NCBI GenBank assembly: GCA_024704765.1
Contig: JAKMXF010000068.1
Coordinates: 1 to 27,860, forward strand
DNA: 27,860 bases
DNA from: Oopsacas minuta
Lineage: Eukaryota; Porifera; Hexactinellida; Lyssacinosida; Leucopsacidae
Direction: 5' to 3'
Shown here one piece after another: positions 1 to 10,044 of this stretch (the stretch's first letter is position 1; every line of letters begins with the position of its first letter). The notes below the pieces were generated by a model. It had not been told where the DNA came from. It worked only from the letters and a program-made list of their open reading frames with translations, and made no database searches. A program made the position numbers and the translations under genes.

Positions 1-602
1 AGTTTAGTATTCTTTTTAATATTATTACTTTTAACTGATTAATTGTTTTGACAATGATAAATGTATTTCATACGGAGTAGCTATAATGATAAAATTATAT
101 TTCCTAAATTTTCGGTTTTGCTGTTAATAATTACATTCAAAAACTACAAATTTCAATAATTCAAATTTACACTTGGAAGCATAAAAGGTTGGATGTCACC
201 ACTGAAACACCATGCCACTATTATTGTGAAGAAATTTATGTATAGTATATCTTCACTATTTTGATACTTATCACGCCAAATTTAACATTTGGTATCGCAA
301 TACTAGAGCCAATTCGGATAAGCCGATGCCATTTTCAGATTCCCCGCGTTAAATATACCTAGAAACGGATCTAATATCTTAGGCAACAAATTGTTTGTTG
401 ACTAGTGTAATTCAAGAACTACTGTGTTTTGATGCAAAATAATTATTGCAGAAATCAGCCTAATAGAAATTACGTCACCAAAAATTGAGATTGAATGTAT
501 AATACGTACATAGCATTCTATATACTAAGGCAATGGCACTCTATCGAAATTTTGGACCATGGATTGTCATTACCATCGGACTACTTTACATCATAACTGT
601 AA
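1..602. other. Non-coding flank with one dispersed-repeat copy
   Basis: This AT-rich stretch has no convincing ORF. Its only recognisable content is a copy of a dispersed repeat at about 515-566 (starting ATTCTATATACTAAGG), which recurs at 25266 and, inverted, at 26763. A pogo-like MITE starts immediately downstream. Confidence 0.5.
515..566 (+). repeat. Dispersed repeat A, copy 1
   Basis: The core ATTCTATA-ACTAAGG-AATGG is followed by a diverged stretch ending in a TTTTGGACCATGGATT-like motif. The same string occurs on the plus strand at 25266-25320 and on the minus strand at 26763-26710. By eye the three copies align with at most one single-base indel. The parent element is unknown. In all three places a pogo-like terminus (TA then CAGT- or CGTC-AACCT) lies further along in the same orientation. 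Confidence 0.65.
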
Positions 603-1028
603 TATCGTCAAACCTGCTTAACGGTCACCTGCACATAGCTGCCACCTAAAACAGTCCCCTCCGATTTCCCAGTATCATGACCTCTCTATAGCAGCCACCA
701 TTTTTGGTCCCTTACTGGCGCTAAACCTGTCTATAACGGCTACTACCTCTGTACAACAGCCAGTTCCTTTATCTAATGACCACTGTAGATAGTCGTCGCC
801 TCTCATAAGATCTACATTTGGCAAAGTCCCTTGGGTGGCCATCATTAACTATTTCCACTATATTATCGATCACTTGTCTTAAAGGCCAACTTCTCTATAT
901 CACCACTATTAACATATAGTTACTACACACTAGTGTATAGCGGTCAACCTCTCTATTGTGGCGACCTGTATATAGCGCCCACTTTTGGTCAGTCCCTTCG
1001 GTGGTCGTTATAGACAAGTTTGTCTGTA
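603..1028. mobile_element. Pogo/Tigger-like MITE made of an iterated subterminal unit
   Basis: The left end, after a TA at 603-604, reads TCGTCAAACCTG followed by an ACGGTCACC motif. The reverse complement of the right end reads ACAGACAAACTTG followed by CTATAACGACCACC, so the termini are imperfect inverted repeats. Between them a unit resembling CCTCTCTATAGCGGCCACC recurs many times in degenerate form, together with blocks such as TTTTGGTCCCTT and CCCTTGGGTGGCC. There is no transposase ORF. The CAGTxxAACCT-like terminus with a TA flank is the usual signature of pogo/Tigger-derived non-autonomous elements; the family assignment is inferred. Confidence 0.6.
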
Positions 1029-1044
1029 ATTGGCGAACCGGTTT

Positions 1045-1370
1045 TCGATCGTATTAGTTAATGATATTGCTTCTAATTGATGATTATGAGTATTTTGCTC
1101 ATTGATTAAACTGTAGTGAAGGAATTTACATATTGTATTTGTTTAGGATTGCTCCTGGATGTTGTATGTGTAATGGGTAATCCTGTCAAAATTCATGCTC
1201 TACCATCTTCTTAGCCAGTTCAGCATACTCTCATCCACTCACAGCCCTCAGATTCTTCTACAATATATACCTACTTCATGGGATTCTGATCGGAATTGTT
1301 AAGGATATTGCTTATAATTGATGTCGGCCATAATTGACCCGCTCCCATCGTTAGCCAGGACCAATCAAGG
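1045..1370 (+). repeat. Dispersed repeat B, copy 1
   Basis: This segment is collinear with 18640-18890. Shared blocks, in the same order, include TAATGATATT, GCTCCT-ATGTTGT, GATCG(G)AATT(T)GTTAAG, the stretch TATAATTGATGTC and CCAGGACCA. The parent element is unknown, no long ORF is shared, and identity is clearly imperfect with indels. It directly follows the right terminus of the MITE. Confidence 0.6.
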
Positions 1371-1687
1371 TCGGCTGTAGTTGGTAATGAACATTTACAG
1401 CGTTAAAGTAACATGCCTTGGAGGTAAATTTGGATATTAGAAATTTGCATAATATTTCTCGTAATTTTTATCGATATTTAACCAAAAAATTATGCAGAAA
1501 TGTAACAGTTTGGCATTCTCAATTTCGGAGCTGCCCTATCGAGTACCACTCGTCAATTTGAAACTAATTAGATTATTTGCAACATTCTATTTGGTCAGTC
1601 TATGTATATTAGACAGCATATTGATATATTTATATTAATCAGAAATGTATTGTCTTAATTCTAATATTCATGTAATTCTCCATCAGA
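1371..1687. other. Unassigned spacer
   Basis: AT-rich sequence in which I recognise no gene, repeat pair or motif. The only ORFs reaching into it are shadows of the minus-strand fossil that follows. Confidence 0.4.
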
Positions 1688-4037
1688 TTAGACATCGACA
1701 CCAGACAAAGACATGTTCGTACATACACCCCAGTATTCTCCACACCAAGTAGAACAATCTCTGCCGTTCTTCCGACAACTGCAGCGCATTGTATTACATT
1801 CTGTCTTGCAATGACACCTGATAATTTCCAGGAGTGCCTGTGATGTGGATGCGAGATTCGTATGAATTGGTACGAATTTCCCTTCATTGCTCGTCCACCC
1901 CCTGTTTTCTGGATTCAAATATGTATTTGTTGATTTCCATTCTTGGACATGAACATAGACTCGTTGGATATGATATTGAGCGGCTGCAGATGTGGGGGGG
2001 ATGTTATGAGACTGTATGATGTTTAAGAAAGTATCATCAGGGTTACTTTATCACAAAAACGTTTGAGCCTCGCTTGCTGTAATGCTCCCATCTTTTGTAG
2101 CATTCTGACGACCGAAAACTTCGCCCTGTTGGCGGAAATAGACACTGATTTGAAATCATGACAAAAAGTTGTGCCTTTTCAAATCTAAAAAACCCGAGAT
2201 GTCGTATCACACCCCAGTATAGCATGTACCAATAACAAGTTGTCACATTCCTCATTACCAAGAATTGCCCTAGTTTCATTCACATGCCAACACCTAGGCG
2301 TTTTCTTAGTACCATGCTTTGGTTCAGGCTTAAAAATATGTTAAATGAAGTCTCCGTATATGGTAGCAGAGGAGCACTAGAAGATCTGTATTATCCCCAC
2401 AATAATAGTGTCACATCTTGCTGCTGAGATAATTGTTGTTTGCACTATCAGGAGATCTGCATCTGCTTTACCATGATGTGCCTCACATCGAACCAATTCC
2501 AGCCACTCACTTAGCATAATTATGAAACGTTGCTTGTTTTCTTTATTAAAAGTAACTCCTCCTTCTTTATCTTAACTATCATATCAGCGGTGCAATGAAC
2601 ACTTGCTCTAGTACATTCTGCACCTCGTCTGAAATGTGTGCAGTCTTTGTAGATCCATCAAATATTATTATGGCTTTGCCATACCTCCGTATTACATGCT
2701 GTATATAGTACCTAAAGATGTTTTCCCATGTCTCGCCGCGTTGCTATACTATGCGGGCAAAGTGCACCACCATCTAAGACATACTGGATATTACCTGATG
2801 TTCCAGCAAATTGGTCGGAATTAGTGACCACAATGAATCTACCAAAGTACTTTTGTTGGCGCCTCAGTATATATCTGCACTCAATCAGTGCTGGCGGGTA
2901 TATACAGAGCTCAAAATGGAAGATCTCAGACAGGTCATTGTTTCGGGTTCCCATCGTAACAAGCCTCTGAAATAAGAGTTGCGGATCCCCTTGTACTACC
3001 TCATCTCGGATTTTGACTCTGACTGTATGTCCAGTGTTACTATTTGATCCTTCTTTTTCAAAGAATGTTATGCAACCTTTTTCCTTCCATTGATTTCAGG
3101 ATCGTCATAGCTACATCCTATGCTTTATGAGCATTTACTGCATTGTTAGCTGTCATCCCAGTTGAAATACTGCACAGGGTAATATTTTTAGGATTGAATG
3201 TGTTCTTTGAATCTAGAAAATTGAGCAGTTCTTGTAGATCAGAAATGTCCTTAGACTTTCTCGCTCTCGTCACTTCTATATGTTGTTCACTGGTTCTGTA
3301 TGTCATAGAAGCAAAGTCTTACATCGCATTGTTTACCTCTGCACAGGCTGGGGTAAAGAGTATCCACACCAAACGTTGTGTTTCTGTCATGCCGCGAACT
3401 CTAGTTAGGCCTCCAGTAGTTTAATAATACGCATAAGAACTTGTTCAACAACTAGATCTGGAGACAAATCTGCCGAGGATCGATCTGTTCGACGTAAACA
3501 TGAAGCCCATCAGAAAATGCCTATACACTTCAGGATGTTTCTCCTGAAGTTTCACCATTGTTGTAAGTAGATGTAAACGGACTTGCCATACAAATTTTGT
3601 ATCATACATGCTATGGAAGTGTAGCTTCCTGTTACCCGTACGTTCAGCCTTCAAGAAGGTCCTTAAAATATCAATCATATTCATACATGTACTGGAACCA
3701 CAAAGTACATGTGGGAAGATTCTAGAGTGATTTCTTTTTAGCTTGTATTTCTTGACACTCTGGCCAGAACGCCGTCCAATGCTTCATTGGTGGCTGATAT
3801 TTCACTAATCATGAGTTTATTATATAGTGTGGCTATTTCTTGGAGGTTCACATCATTCGTCACATTTCCCGAGGTCTCTTTTATGGTGTTGTAGATTAAA
3901 GATTCTGATTCCAGTTCAGTTTCTTCGGTGTCAGTTCCAAATGGCCTTGCTGACAACATGATATTAAGAGCCCTGTCTACAAGGAAGTGGCCTCGTACAG
4001 CGCTTGAAACAGCCTTACCACTTAGAATATGAGTCAC
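1688..4037 (-). pseudogene. Broken copy of a multicopy invertebrate family with PIN/FEN-like core and C-terminal CxC domain
   Basis: Read 4037 to 1688, several frame-shifted segments follow the order of a long protein family that I recognise as highly repeated in invertebrate genomes but for which I know no function. First comes an N-terminal block (SGKAVSSAVRGHFLVDRALN, from 4025). Next are KAERTGN and KLQEKHPEVYRHF (3445-3684), then RFWAGLS near 3470, a TSEQH segment (3118-3306) and LCIYPPAL with VLDGGAL (2712-2954). An acidic core, ADADLLIVQ then GDNTDLLVLLCY, lies at about 2480-2362. A SAAAQYHIQRVYVHVQEW segment lies at about 1994-1938. The end is a cysteine cluster at 1816-1721 (CHCK...CNTMRCSCRKNG...C...C). 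CxC clusters of this kind resemble tesmin/TSO1-type DNA-binding motifs, and the paired Asp motifs resemble PIN/FEN nucleases; both functions are inferred. Multiple stops and frameshifts, one inside the GDNTD motif, make this copy non-functional. Confidence 0.8.
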
Positions 4038-4509
4038 AGTTTATTGTGTTATTTCGTAATTGCTCAATTAAGGAATCAATAGTTTATATTATTTCGTAAT
4101 TGAACAATAAGAGTGTCTAGACTCTAGAGTGTGGATAATATATATTGAATATGTTCTCAACTATGAATACAAAGAGTCGAGTACTCTATTAATTCAATAA
4201 ATTCTAATAATTGCTAATACGTGATCTGACCCCAAATTATTCTTAACAGTATTCAATGTCATAGTATTCCGAGCGTCCCACTAAGAATCCCAAGCTTTCC
4301 CAGCCGCTATTAAAACATTTTTTCCGGCACAAACATCGCTCACTTCTCCAGACAGTGGTCCCGATTCTCAGTCCGTTGGGTCCTAAATGAATTTCTTCCC
4401 CTCTCCCAGCATGAATCTACAGAAACTGAGCATACTACACCCCAACCTCTGATCCAATTCGGACGTTACCTTAACCCATATCTAAAAGCTAGGAAACACA
4501 TTGCCTTGG
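4038..4509. other. Spacer between two divergent fossils
   Basis: This lies between the 5' end of the minus-strand fossil and the 5' end of the plus-strand hAT fossil. It contains a direct repeat of TTATTTCGTAATTG (about 4047 and 4089, each followed by CAAT-type sequence). I found no clear hAT terminal inverted repeat. Confidence 0.4.
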
Positions 4510-6612
4510 TAATCAGAAGTTCAATAAGGCTTGGCTTACCGAAATGCTATGGGTATGTTACGATGAGAGTTTGGAATTGTGCTGGTCCTCAGTTTGTGTC
4601 TGGGGTTTGAATGCTGACATGTTACCAGCGAATGAGAATAAATACAAGTTTGCTTTGAACAGTTTTGTCACTGAATGCAATAATTGGCACTGTGGTAAGT
4701 CGAAGCATATGAGGCATAGGGTAGCTGATGCTGGCGTGATTAAGCATAATGTGCATCATTACTTCGAAAGTATCAAGGCTGCTCACGAGAACCAACTCAT
4801 GATTAAGGGCCAGGTCAGCAGCCGTCCGGAAGAAACGAGATCAGAGGACACAAGATTGGTCTGGATGCTATTATTTCTAGTATACAACTCTTAGCTAGAG
4901 AAGGCATGCCCCTACGAGGACATGTGATGAAAAAATACAGCAAACATCTGGCAAGAGGTTAAACTTATTTCAGGTTTCAACGAGGATGTCAAATCCTACA
5001 TAAATAGCTCTGGATACAAGTTTATGTCTGTACCAATACAGAATGAACTTTTCGAGATGCTAGGTGACAGTGTGTAATTATTAAGAAAATCAAGAAGCCA
5101 TGTTGGTTTACTTGTATCATGGACGAGACTCAAGACATCTCAACCCTTGGGCAAGTTTGCATCTGTATTAGATATATCGGCGAGTCAGATATTAGTGCAC
5201 CGGAAGATTTCGTAAGATTTCATGACATTATTGGTACAACAGTTGTAGAGCTCTACGATATGCTTATCAAGACGATAAATAACCTTTTCTTGACATGCAG
5301 AATTGTCGAGGTCAGGCTTACGATGGAGCCGAAAATGTCTCTGGTCATGTTTCTGGTTTACAGACATTAGTTAGGAGTCAATATCCGAAAGTCCTGTATT
5401 CCCACTGCGCAGGTCATAATCTCAATTTGGCGCTGAACGATGTTGCAAAGGAAGTTCGCCGGTGTGACCATATCGTGACTCTCATGGGTAAAATTGAGGT
5501 ATATTTGAAGAATTCAGCAAAAAGAAAGGTATATTTCGATCAGATACGAGTTGCGAACTCAGAAGACGGTAAAATTAGCAGCTCTAATGTGCGTCCCATT
5601 TGCCCAACGAGATGCATTCTAAGATTCCCAGAAGTAAATGCAATTGTAGAGAATTAGGAGGATCTTCTTGACTTCCTTAGCATCTCTAATGACAATGAAA
5701 ACAAGGTTCAGGGGTATGTTCGAGAACTTCAACGCTTTGAAGTCTATTTCGGGTACGCATCCTGCATCGTATCTTTGTTCAAGTACACCCAGTTCACAAG
5801 GCAATCCAATTAGAATCAATGTCATTGGGGGAGTGTTCAAGCATAGTAACTGTACTTACAGCTGCATTGAGAATAGACGGAGAATCTGTAGATATTTTCA
5901 CTGTGTTCATAACCATCTGCAAGACTTCAGCATTGAGTATGGTTATTGAATTGCCTGCAGCCCATCGAGATCTCGCGAAAAGGGTGAATAGAGGAAACAG
6001 GGTTGACTGGGAATTGATGATGAAGTTGTTGACAACTATTACCATGGCATTTGAACAAAGATGTATAACTCTCTTGTATTATCGCTGACAAAGTGTTTTC
6101 AAGGAAAGGCAATTAACATTTCACTGGATTTTCAAGACATCCTATCTAATATTGGTGAAGATGCTAATTTTGAATTCCCAAGCTCACTCATGGAGCTCTA
6201 CACCTCGGATCTTAATTGGAAGTTTTTGAAGATAAAGACGATACAATGGAATCGTGTTGGTTATATATCCAACCCTACCAAACAAACGACTAATCTGAAG
6301 TCCCCCACAAGTATCTTTCTGAAAACTCTGATCATCGTCTCATGTGGGCCAACTTGGTATCTTTCCTCAAGCTTTACCTTCTTCTTCCTTGTACGTCATG
6401 TTCCGCCGAACGAGGATTTTGCTGCTTAAGACGTATAAAAACGTATCTTCGCAGCACTATGAAGGAAGATAGATAGAATGCATGCGCTTTATGCAACATG
6501 CATTGGACCAACTTGATCTTGACACATTCACTGACGAATGGATTAATAGAATTGAGTCCAGGATGGATAGATTTATGCTCAGTAAAGATTGTTTGAAAAA
6601 TTATTAAATCAT
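4510..6612 (+). pseudogene. Decayed hAT-superfamily transposase with TTF-type zinc finger
   Basis: Plus-strand fragments in shifting frames follow the usual order of TTF/ZMYM-type hAT transposases. An N-terminal zinc-finger region is seen first (FNKAW at about 4519, CHC-type residues, then SKHMRHRVADA at about 4700). Then come PLRGH (about 4910) and IMDETQD (about 5116), which carries the first catalytic Asp. CRGQAYDGAENVSG follows at about 5298-5340 with the second Asp, then HCAGHNLNLALND (about 5404-5450). The hAT dimerisation region is at about 6390-6500, with SCSAERG carrying the catalytic Glu, then KTYLRSTMKED. Stops and frameshifts separate these blocks, so it cannot encode a full protein. 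Intact relatives would cut and paste the element in the nucleus. It lies divergent to the PIN/CxC fossil, and no terminal repeats or target duplication could be assigned. Confidence 0.85.
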
Positions 6613-7928
6613 ATAAATAACTAATTACTCACATTACATTCATTACAACTACATAAATACAAATGTTTTAATCGGTTAGAAGTGTTAAGCATTACAATCT
6701 TGTACCAAATATTTATTTGCAGTACTTTGAGTATGCTAGGAAATTGGAATATTAAAATACCTTTCAAGTGAGAATAATTTTTTCAAAGAAACTGAGGCGG
6801 CCTCTTTCTCGGTTTATTTCGGACTCAAATGTGTCCCAGGATTAGAATATTTCCGAAGGCTTTAAATTTGGTGAAATTCATGTCTTACTTAATGCACAGC
6901 CGTGTGTACCACCAAATAGGCTAAAATTGATGGCCATTAGTTTGTTAAATTCGGACTAACAAACGCTCTTACCATTTGATATGGATTTGTCAATTATATC
7001 TACTTTCTAGGAGTTTCAGTATTTGAAGAACATGTTAAGATATCTTTGCAATTTCTCACGGCAATTCTTCTTTGTTTATACTCTTTTAAATGATTGTTTA
7101 TTAACTTAATGGTTTGTCTAATTTTCATCAAGAATATGCTGCAATAATATTTACCTTTGTAGCTAGCATCTACTAGACTGATTCCGATATAATAATCCGT
7201 TTGTTTCCATCAGTCTTTGAATTTCAGAAATAGTCTTCAATTTTTGAAATTTTGGCAACTTTTCTAAAACTTTTCTAATTCCACCTAGAAAATTTGAATT
7301 TATACGGAAGCTATGGGACCATCCAATGACATGGGCGCCGAAGACCAAAGGGCGGAAGGAGTCTGCCCCCTTGTGATTTCCTTATAATTACTTTATATAT
7401 TGTAGTGTAACGATATATGTCACTAGCGTATTAAATAGCTCCAATTAAACGGTTAAAGAATGTGTGGTCTCGATGTGACCTTATTAATCTGAGTCAAAAT
7501 GTATGTAGTTGTATAATTGTATACTATATTGTTTGCTTTTATAAAGAGAATTATTAGCCACACAATAACATGCTCCCGCTCCCTTGGGAATTATTCTAGT
7601 TCGGCGCCTATGAACCTTGATTCTAATAAATATTATCTTAGCAGTGCTCTTAATTTGGGGTTGAAGTTTATCGTGTGATGAATAGAAGTTGGACTGCGAC
7701 ACTTTCGTCGGACGAATCACTACTGTATTCTACCTCTTTCACTCTTCTGACTAATTCTTAGGATTCACGACGTAACACTTTTCCACCAATGCAAATCGCT
7801 CAAAGGCAAGGCATATCGAACTTTGTGGGGACCTCTACCTGTGTGATGTATATGGTCCAATCCTATTAGCAAGAACGGAACCAAATCGTGTAATTATGGC
7901 TTGTAATGGTAATATTTGGCACATTATT
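6613..7928. other. Unassigned intergenic sequence
   Basis: AT-rich sequence without a convincing gene. Short open stretches at 7163-7348 and 7484-7720 (minus) have no recognisable motif and lack neighbours that would make them exons. I see no tRNA, LINE or LTR signature. Confidence 0.45.
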
Positions 7929-8252
7929 ACAGTGGAATCGTGTGAGTTGAGAGACCTGGTTTTAGTTGTTTATTGATATCGCATATGTATAATTAATAAT
8001 CCCTCGTTCCTCAGCGATGAACCAACTACTGTTTGAGGTTTGAGGGCCCTAGCCAATTTAGATTTGGAATAAAACCAATTGAAACATTTCGAATTATAGG
8101 AAACCTTAAGAGGTGCAGGTCTCTCAACCTTTGAGGTTCCCAAATCGTGAGAGCTTTACTATCTCACCGTGAGATAGTAAGAAGGCTGTCGTGAGACCAT
8201 GAGGTTTTCTCAAACCGTGAGTCTTACGACAAAATAGTGAGACTTAAGAGGC
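7929..8252. mobile_element. Possible pogo-like MITE rich in CGTGAG palindromes
   Basis: The left edge reads ACAGTGGAATCGTGTGAG, similar to a pogo-type terminus. A 13-bp perfect inverted repeat pairs GTTGAGAGACCTG at 7946-7958 with its complement at 8116-8128. A near-uninterrupted palindrome at 8156-8180 has 12-bp arms around one base (TTACTATCTCAC / C / GTGAGATAGTAA). Four CGTGAG hexamers and one AGTGAG cluster between 8144 and 8240. There is no ORF. A non-autonomous element made from an iterated subterminal unit fits best, but the right boundary is uncertain. Confidence 0.4.
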
Positions 8253-9335
8253 CTGCCTGAGGTGTCATCATGTATGTACAAGCACATAACTACTCTAGAT
8301 GGATAAGCAATTTAGAAATGCAAACAAAGTTATACGTATTACCATAATAAAGTTGTCAAATCGTCGAGTGTATTACTAACTACCTTGACCTATTTGATGC
8401 TAACCATACCGACTTTGAGCTCCCTCATTCATTTAGAGGTCTCCGTACTTTCAAAATTTTGTTATTGTAGGGGGATTCTGCATTGTTTAAGGGTAGGGGA
8501 TTACACATACAGTCATATATTATGTATTAGGTATCATATCTATGAGTTACTAAACAATAGACAATATACTACTTAGCTATAAACTATCAGCAATCCGAGC
8601 AAATTTTTAGTGAAATATTCCTTGAAATTGGATTATACCGATACATCAACTTGTGAACTCTGTTTTGTAAATACCAGATTGTAATATCTATAATAACGAG
8701 CTTGTGGCTCGTCGCTTCGCGATGAACTCGGCGCATTGCGCCTCGAGGTTTCCATTATTCTCCAAATTGACAGCCCCTTTGAGTAATGTAATATAGATAT
8801 ATTTAGAACCGTTTAGTTCACAAATATACCTGGCATATATGTTATTGAATTATTTTGTAACATCTACCCCTTTGTAGCCGTTGAGGGCAAGTACCTACGT
8901 AAATTTTGAAATTTGGCTCGTTTGTTTACTTTATATTCACAAAAACAACAATAGATTTACATATGATTATTCCAAAAAGTGTGAGAATCGGATTCAGCAT
9001 GTTCGATATATTTAGTGAAGTTCTATTGAATTATATGTACTTCCTTGATAACGGACAAACTAACAAACAATTATTGAGATTTAATAGTATAGATTGTACC
9101 TGCTTATACATGGGACTGTAATTCTAATTGTACACATATGGTTAGTAGTATAAGTTGAATTTAAAAAACTGCATCATACTTGGAACAATTATAACATATA
9201 ATGAAAATGAGAATATACATAACGGCAGAGCTATAATTCATAGGTTGTTTCATACTAAACTTCCAGCAGCCTAGGTTGCTGTTTAGTAATCCCCAATACG
9301 GTATATCAATTTCACATCGGTTAAAGTATTAACAT
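8253..9335. other. Intergenic sequence with a small GC-rich patch
   Basis: Mostly AT-rich and without a recognisable gene; the small ORFs at 8385-8576 and 8906-9121 match nothing I know. A GC-rich patch at about 8698-8750 (CTCGTCGCTTCGCG, GCGCATTGCGCC) stands out from its surroundings and resembles in composition the patch near 22256. A hairpin candidate at about 9254-9289 has TACTAAAC / GTTTAGTA outer arms around a near-palindromic CAGCAGCCTAGGTTGCTG. Confidence 0.4.
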
Positions 9336-9363
9336 CTGTCTCTTATACACATCTCTAAAAGCN
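9336..9363. other. Nextera/Tn5 mosaic-end adapter plus N: assembly scar
   Basis: Positions 9336-9354 read CTGTCTCTTATACACATCT, exactly the 19-base Tn5 mosaic-end complement used in Nextera libraries. An ambiguous N follows nine bases later at 9363. This is library adapter carried into the assembly, not genomic sequence, so the continuity of the DNA across about 9336-9363 should not be trusted. Confidence 0.93.
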
Positions 9364-9499
9364 ATCGTAAATGATGCTAAAAGAATACCTAAACCAAACT
9401 TTTTGATTACAAAAGTTAGGATAATTGAGATAAGGGATATTACAATTAATCGAAACAATAGGCTAATTGATTGAGTGTATATAACACAAACTAGGGATA
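9364..9499. other. Sequence between assembly scar and mariner end
   Basis: This would be the interior of the mariner copy whose end is at 9500-9527, but I cannot match it to the mariner at 27392-27860. It carries a short hydrophobic open frame on the minus strand without a start and with no family resemblance I can defend. Confidence 0.3.
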
Positions 9500-9527
9500 A
9501 ATTCCGCGAACTTTTTGGACAACCTAG
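9500..9527 (-). mobile_element. Isolated mariner terminal inverted repeat
   Basis: The reverse complement (starting CTAGGTTGTCCAAAAAG at 9527) matches the first 28 bases of the mariner terminus at 27392-27419 at 27 of 28 positions by hand count. A TA dinucleotide, the mariner target site, lies directly outside at 9528-9529. The element should extend leftwards, but no transposase or partner terminus is found before the assembly scar at 9336-9363. Confidence 0.8.
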
Positions 9528-9930
9528 TACATAGTGGTCACCCCTTTAGAATGTGAACACTTAATTTGTTCCCAAATGTCTAAATTGCATAGGATATGAC
9601 CTCTTAAAAAGTGAACACCGGTTTTTCTGCCAGATTTTTAACCAGGCTGTCAGCTTTGTTATCACACTAGTTGTGAAAAGCAGGGATGTTTGATGATGTG
9701 GCTTCACAATATACTAGAGGCTTCCCTATATTTTGGGCAGAAGAGACAACATATTTGCCTGTACAATGCTTTCACACATTTGTGTAAACATGGAGGTCCT
9801 ATAAATAACATTTTCAGAAATCTGTGGTCAATGTCAGTTGAATGGTTCCGGTCATAAAATGTGAACACCTCTCAAAAGTGAACCTTTTGGCTGGTCCGCA
9901 GGGTGTTCACCTTTTGGAGGCTTTAGTGTA
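9528..9930. mobile_element. Pogo-like MITE of the GTGAACAC-repeat type
   Basis: The left end after TA is CATAGTGGTCACCCCTTTAG followed by AATGTGAACAC. The reverse complement of the right end (TA at 9929-9930) reads CACTAAAGCCTCCAAAAGG then TGAACACC, an imperfect inverted repeat. Inside, GTGAAC-containing units recur (AAAAAGTGAACACCGG, AAATGTGAACACC, AAAAGTGAACC), as do remnants of a GGTCCC/GGTGTTCAC block. It is the same family as the fragment at 27306-27391. There is no coding potential for a transposase. Confidence 0.6.
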
Positions 9931-10034
9931 CTTCGAATCAACTACAATGCACTTCTTATTTATCCCTGGTCCAGAAATAATATTAGTTTCCAGGCCTTAT
10001 ATTACGCGTAGTTCACGAACTACATTATTTATAC

Positions 10035-10044
10035 TTTATTTATT
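10035..10044 (-). terminator. Overlapping AATAAA poly(A) signals downstream of the POT gene
   Basis: On the minus strand the sequence AATAAATAAA gives two overlapping canonical polyadenylation hexamers about 92 bases after the transporter stop codon. This is a suitable distance for 3'-end formation of that transcript; actual use is not shown. Confidence 0.55.

Noticed and set aside
9364-9480. Possible nuclear copy of mitochondrial DNA (hydrophobic minus-strand open frame)
   Set aside because: About 39 open hydrophobic codons without any recognisable mitochondrial protein motif; such frames arise by chance in AT-rich DNA.
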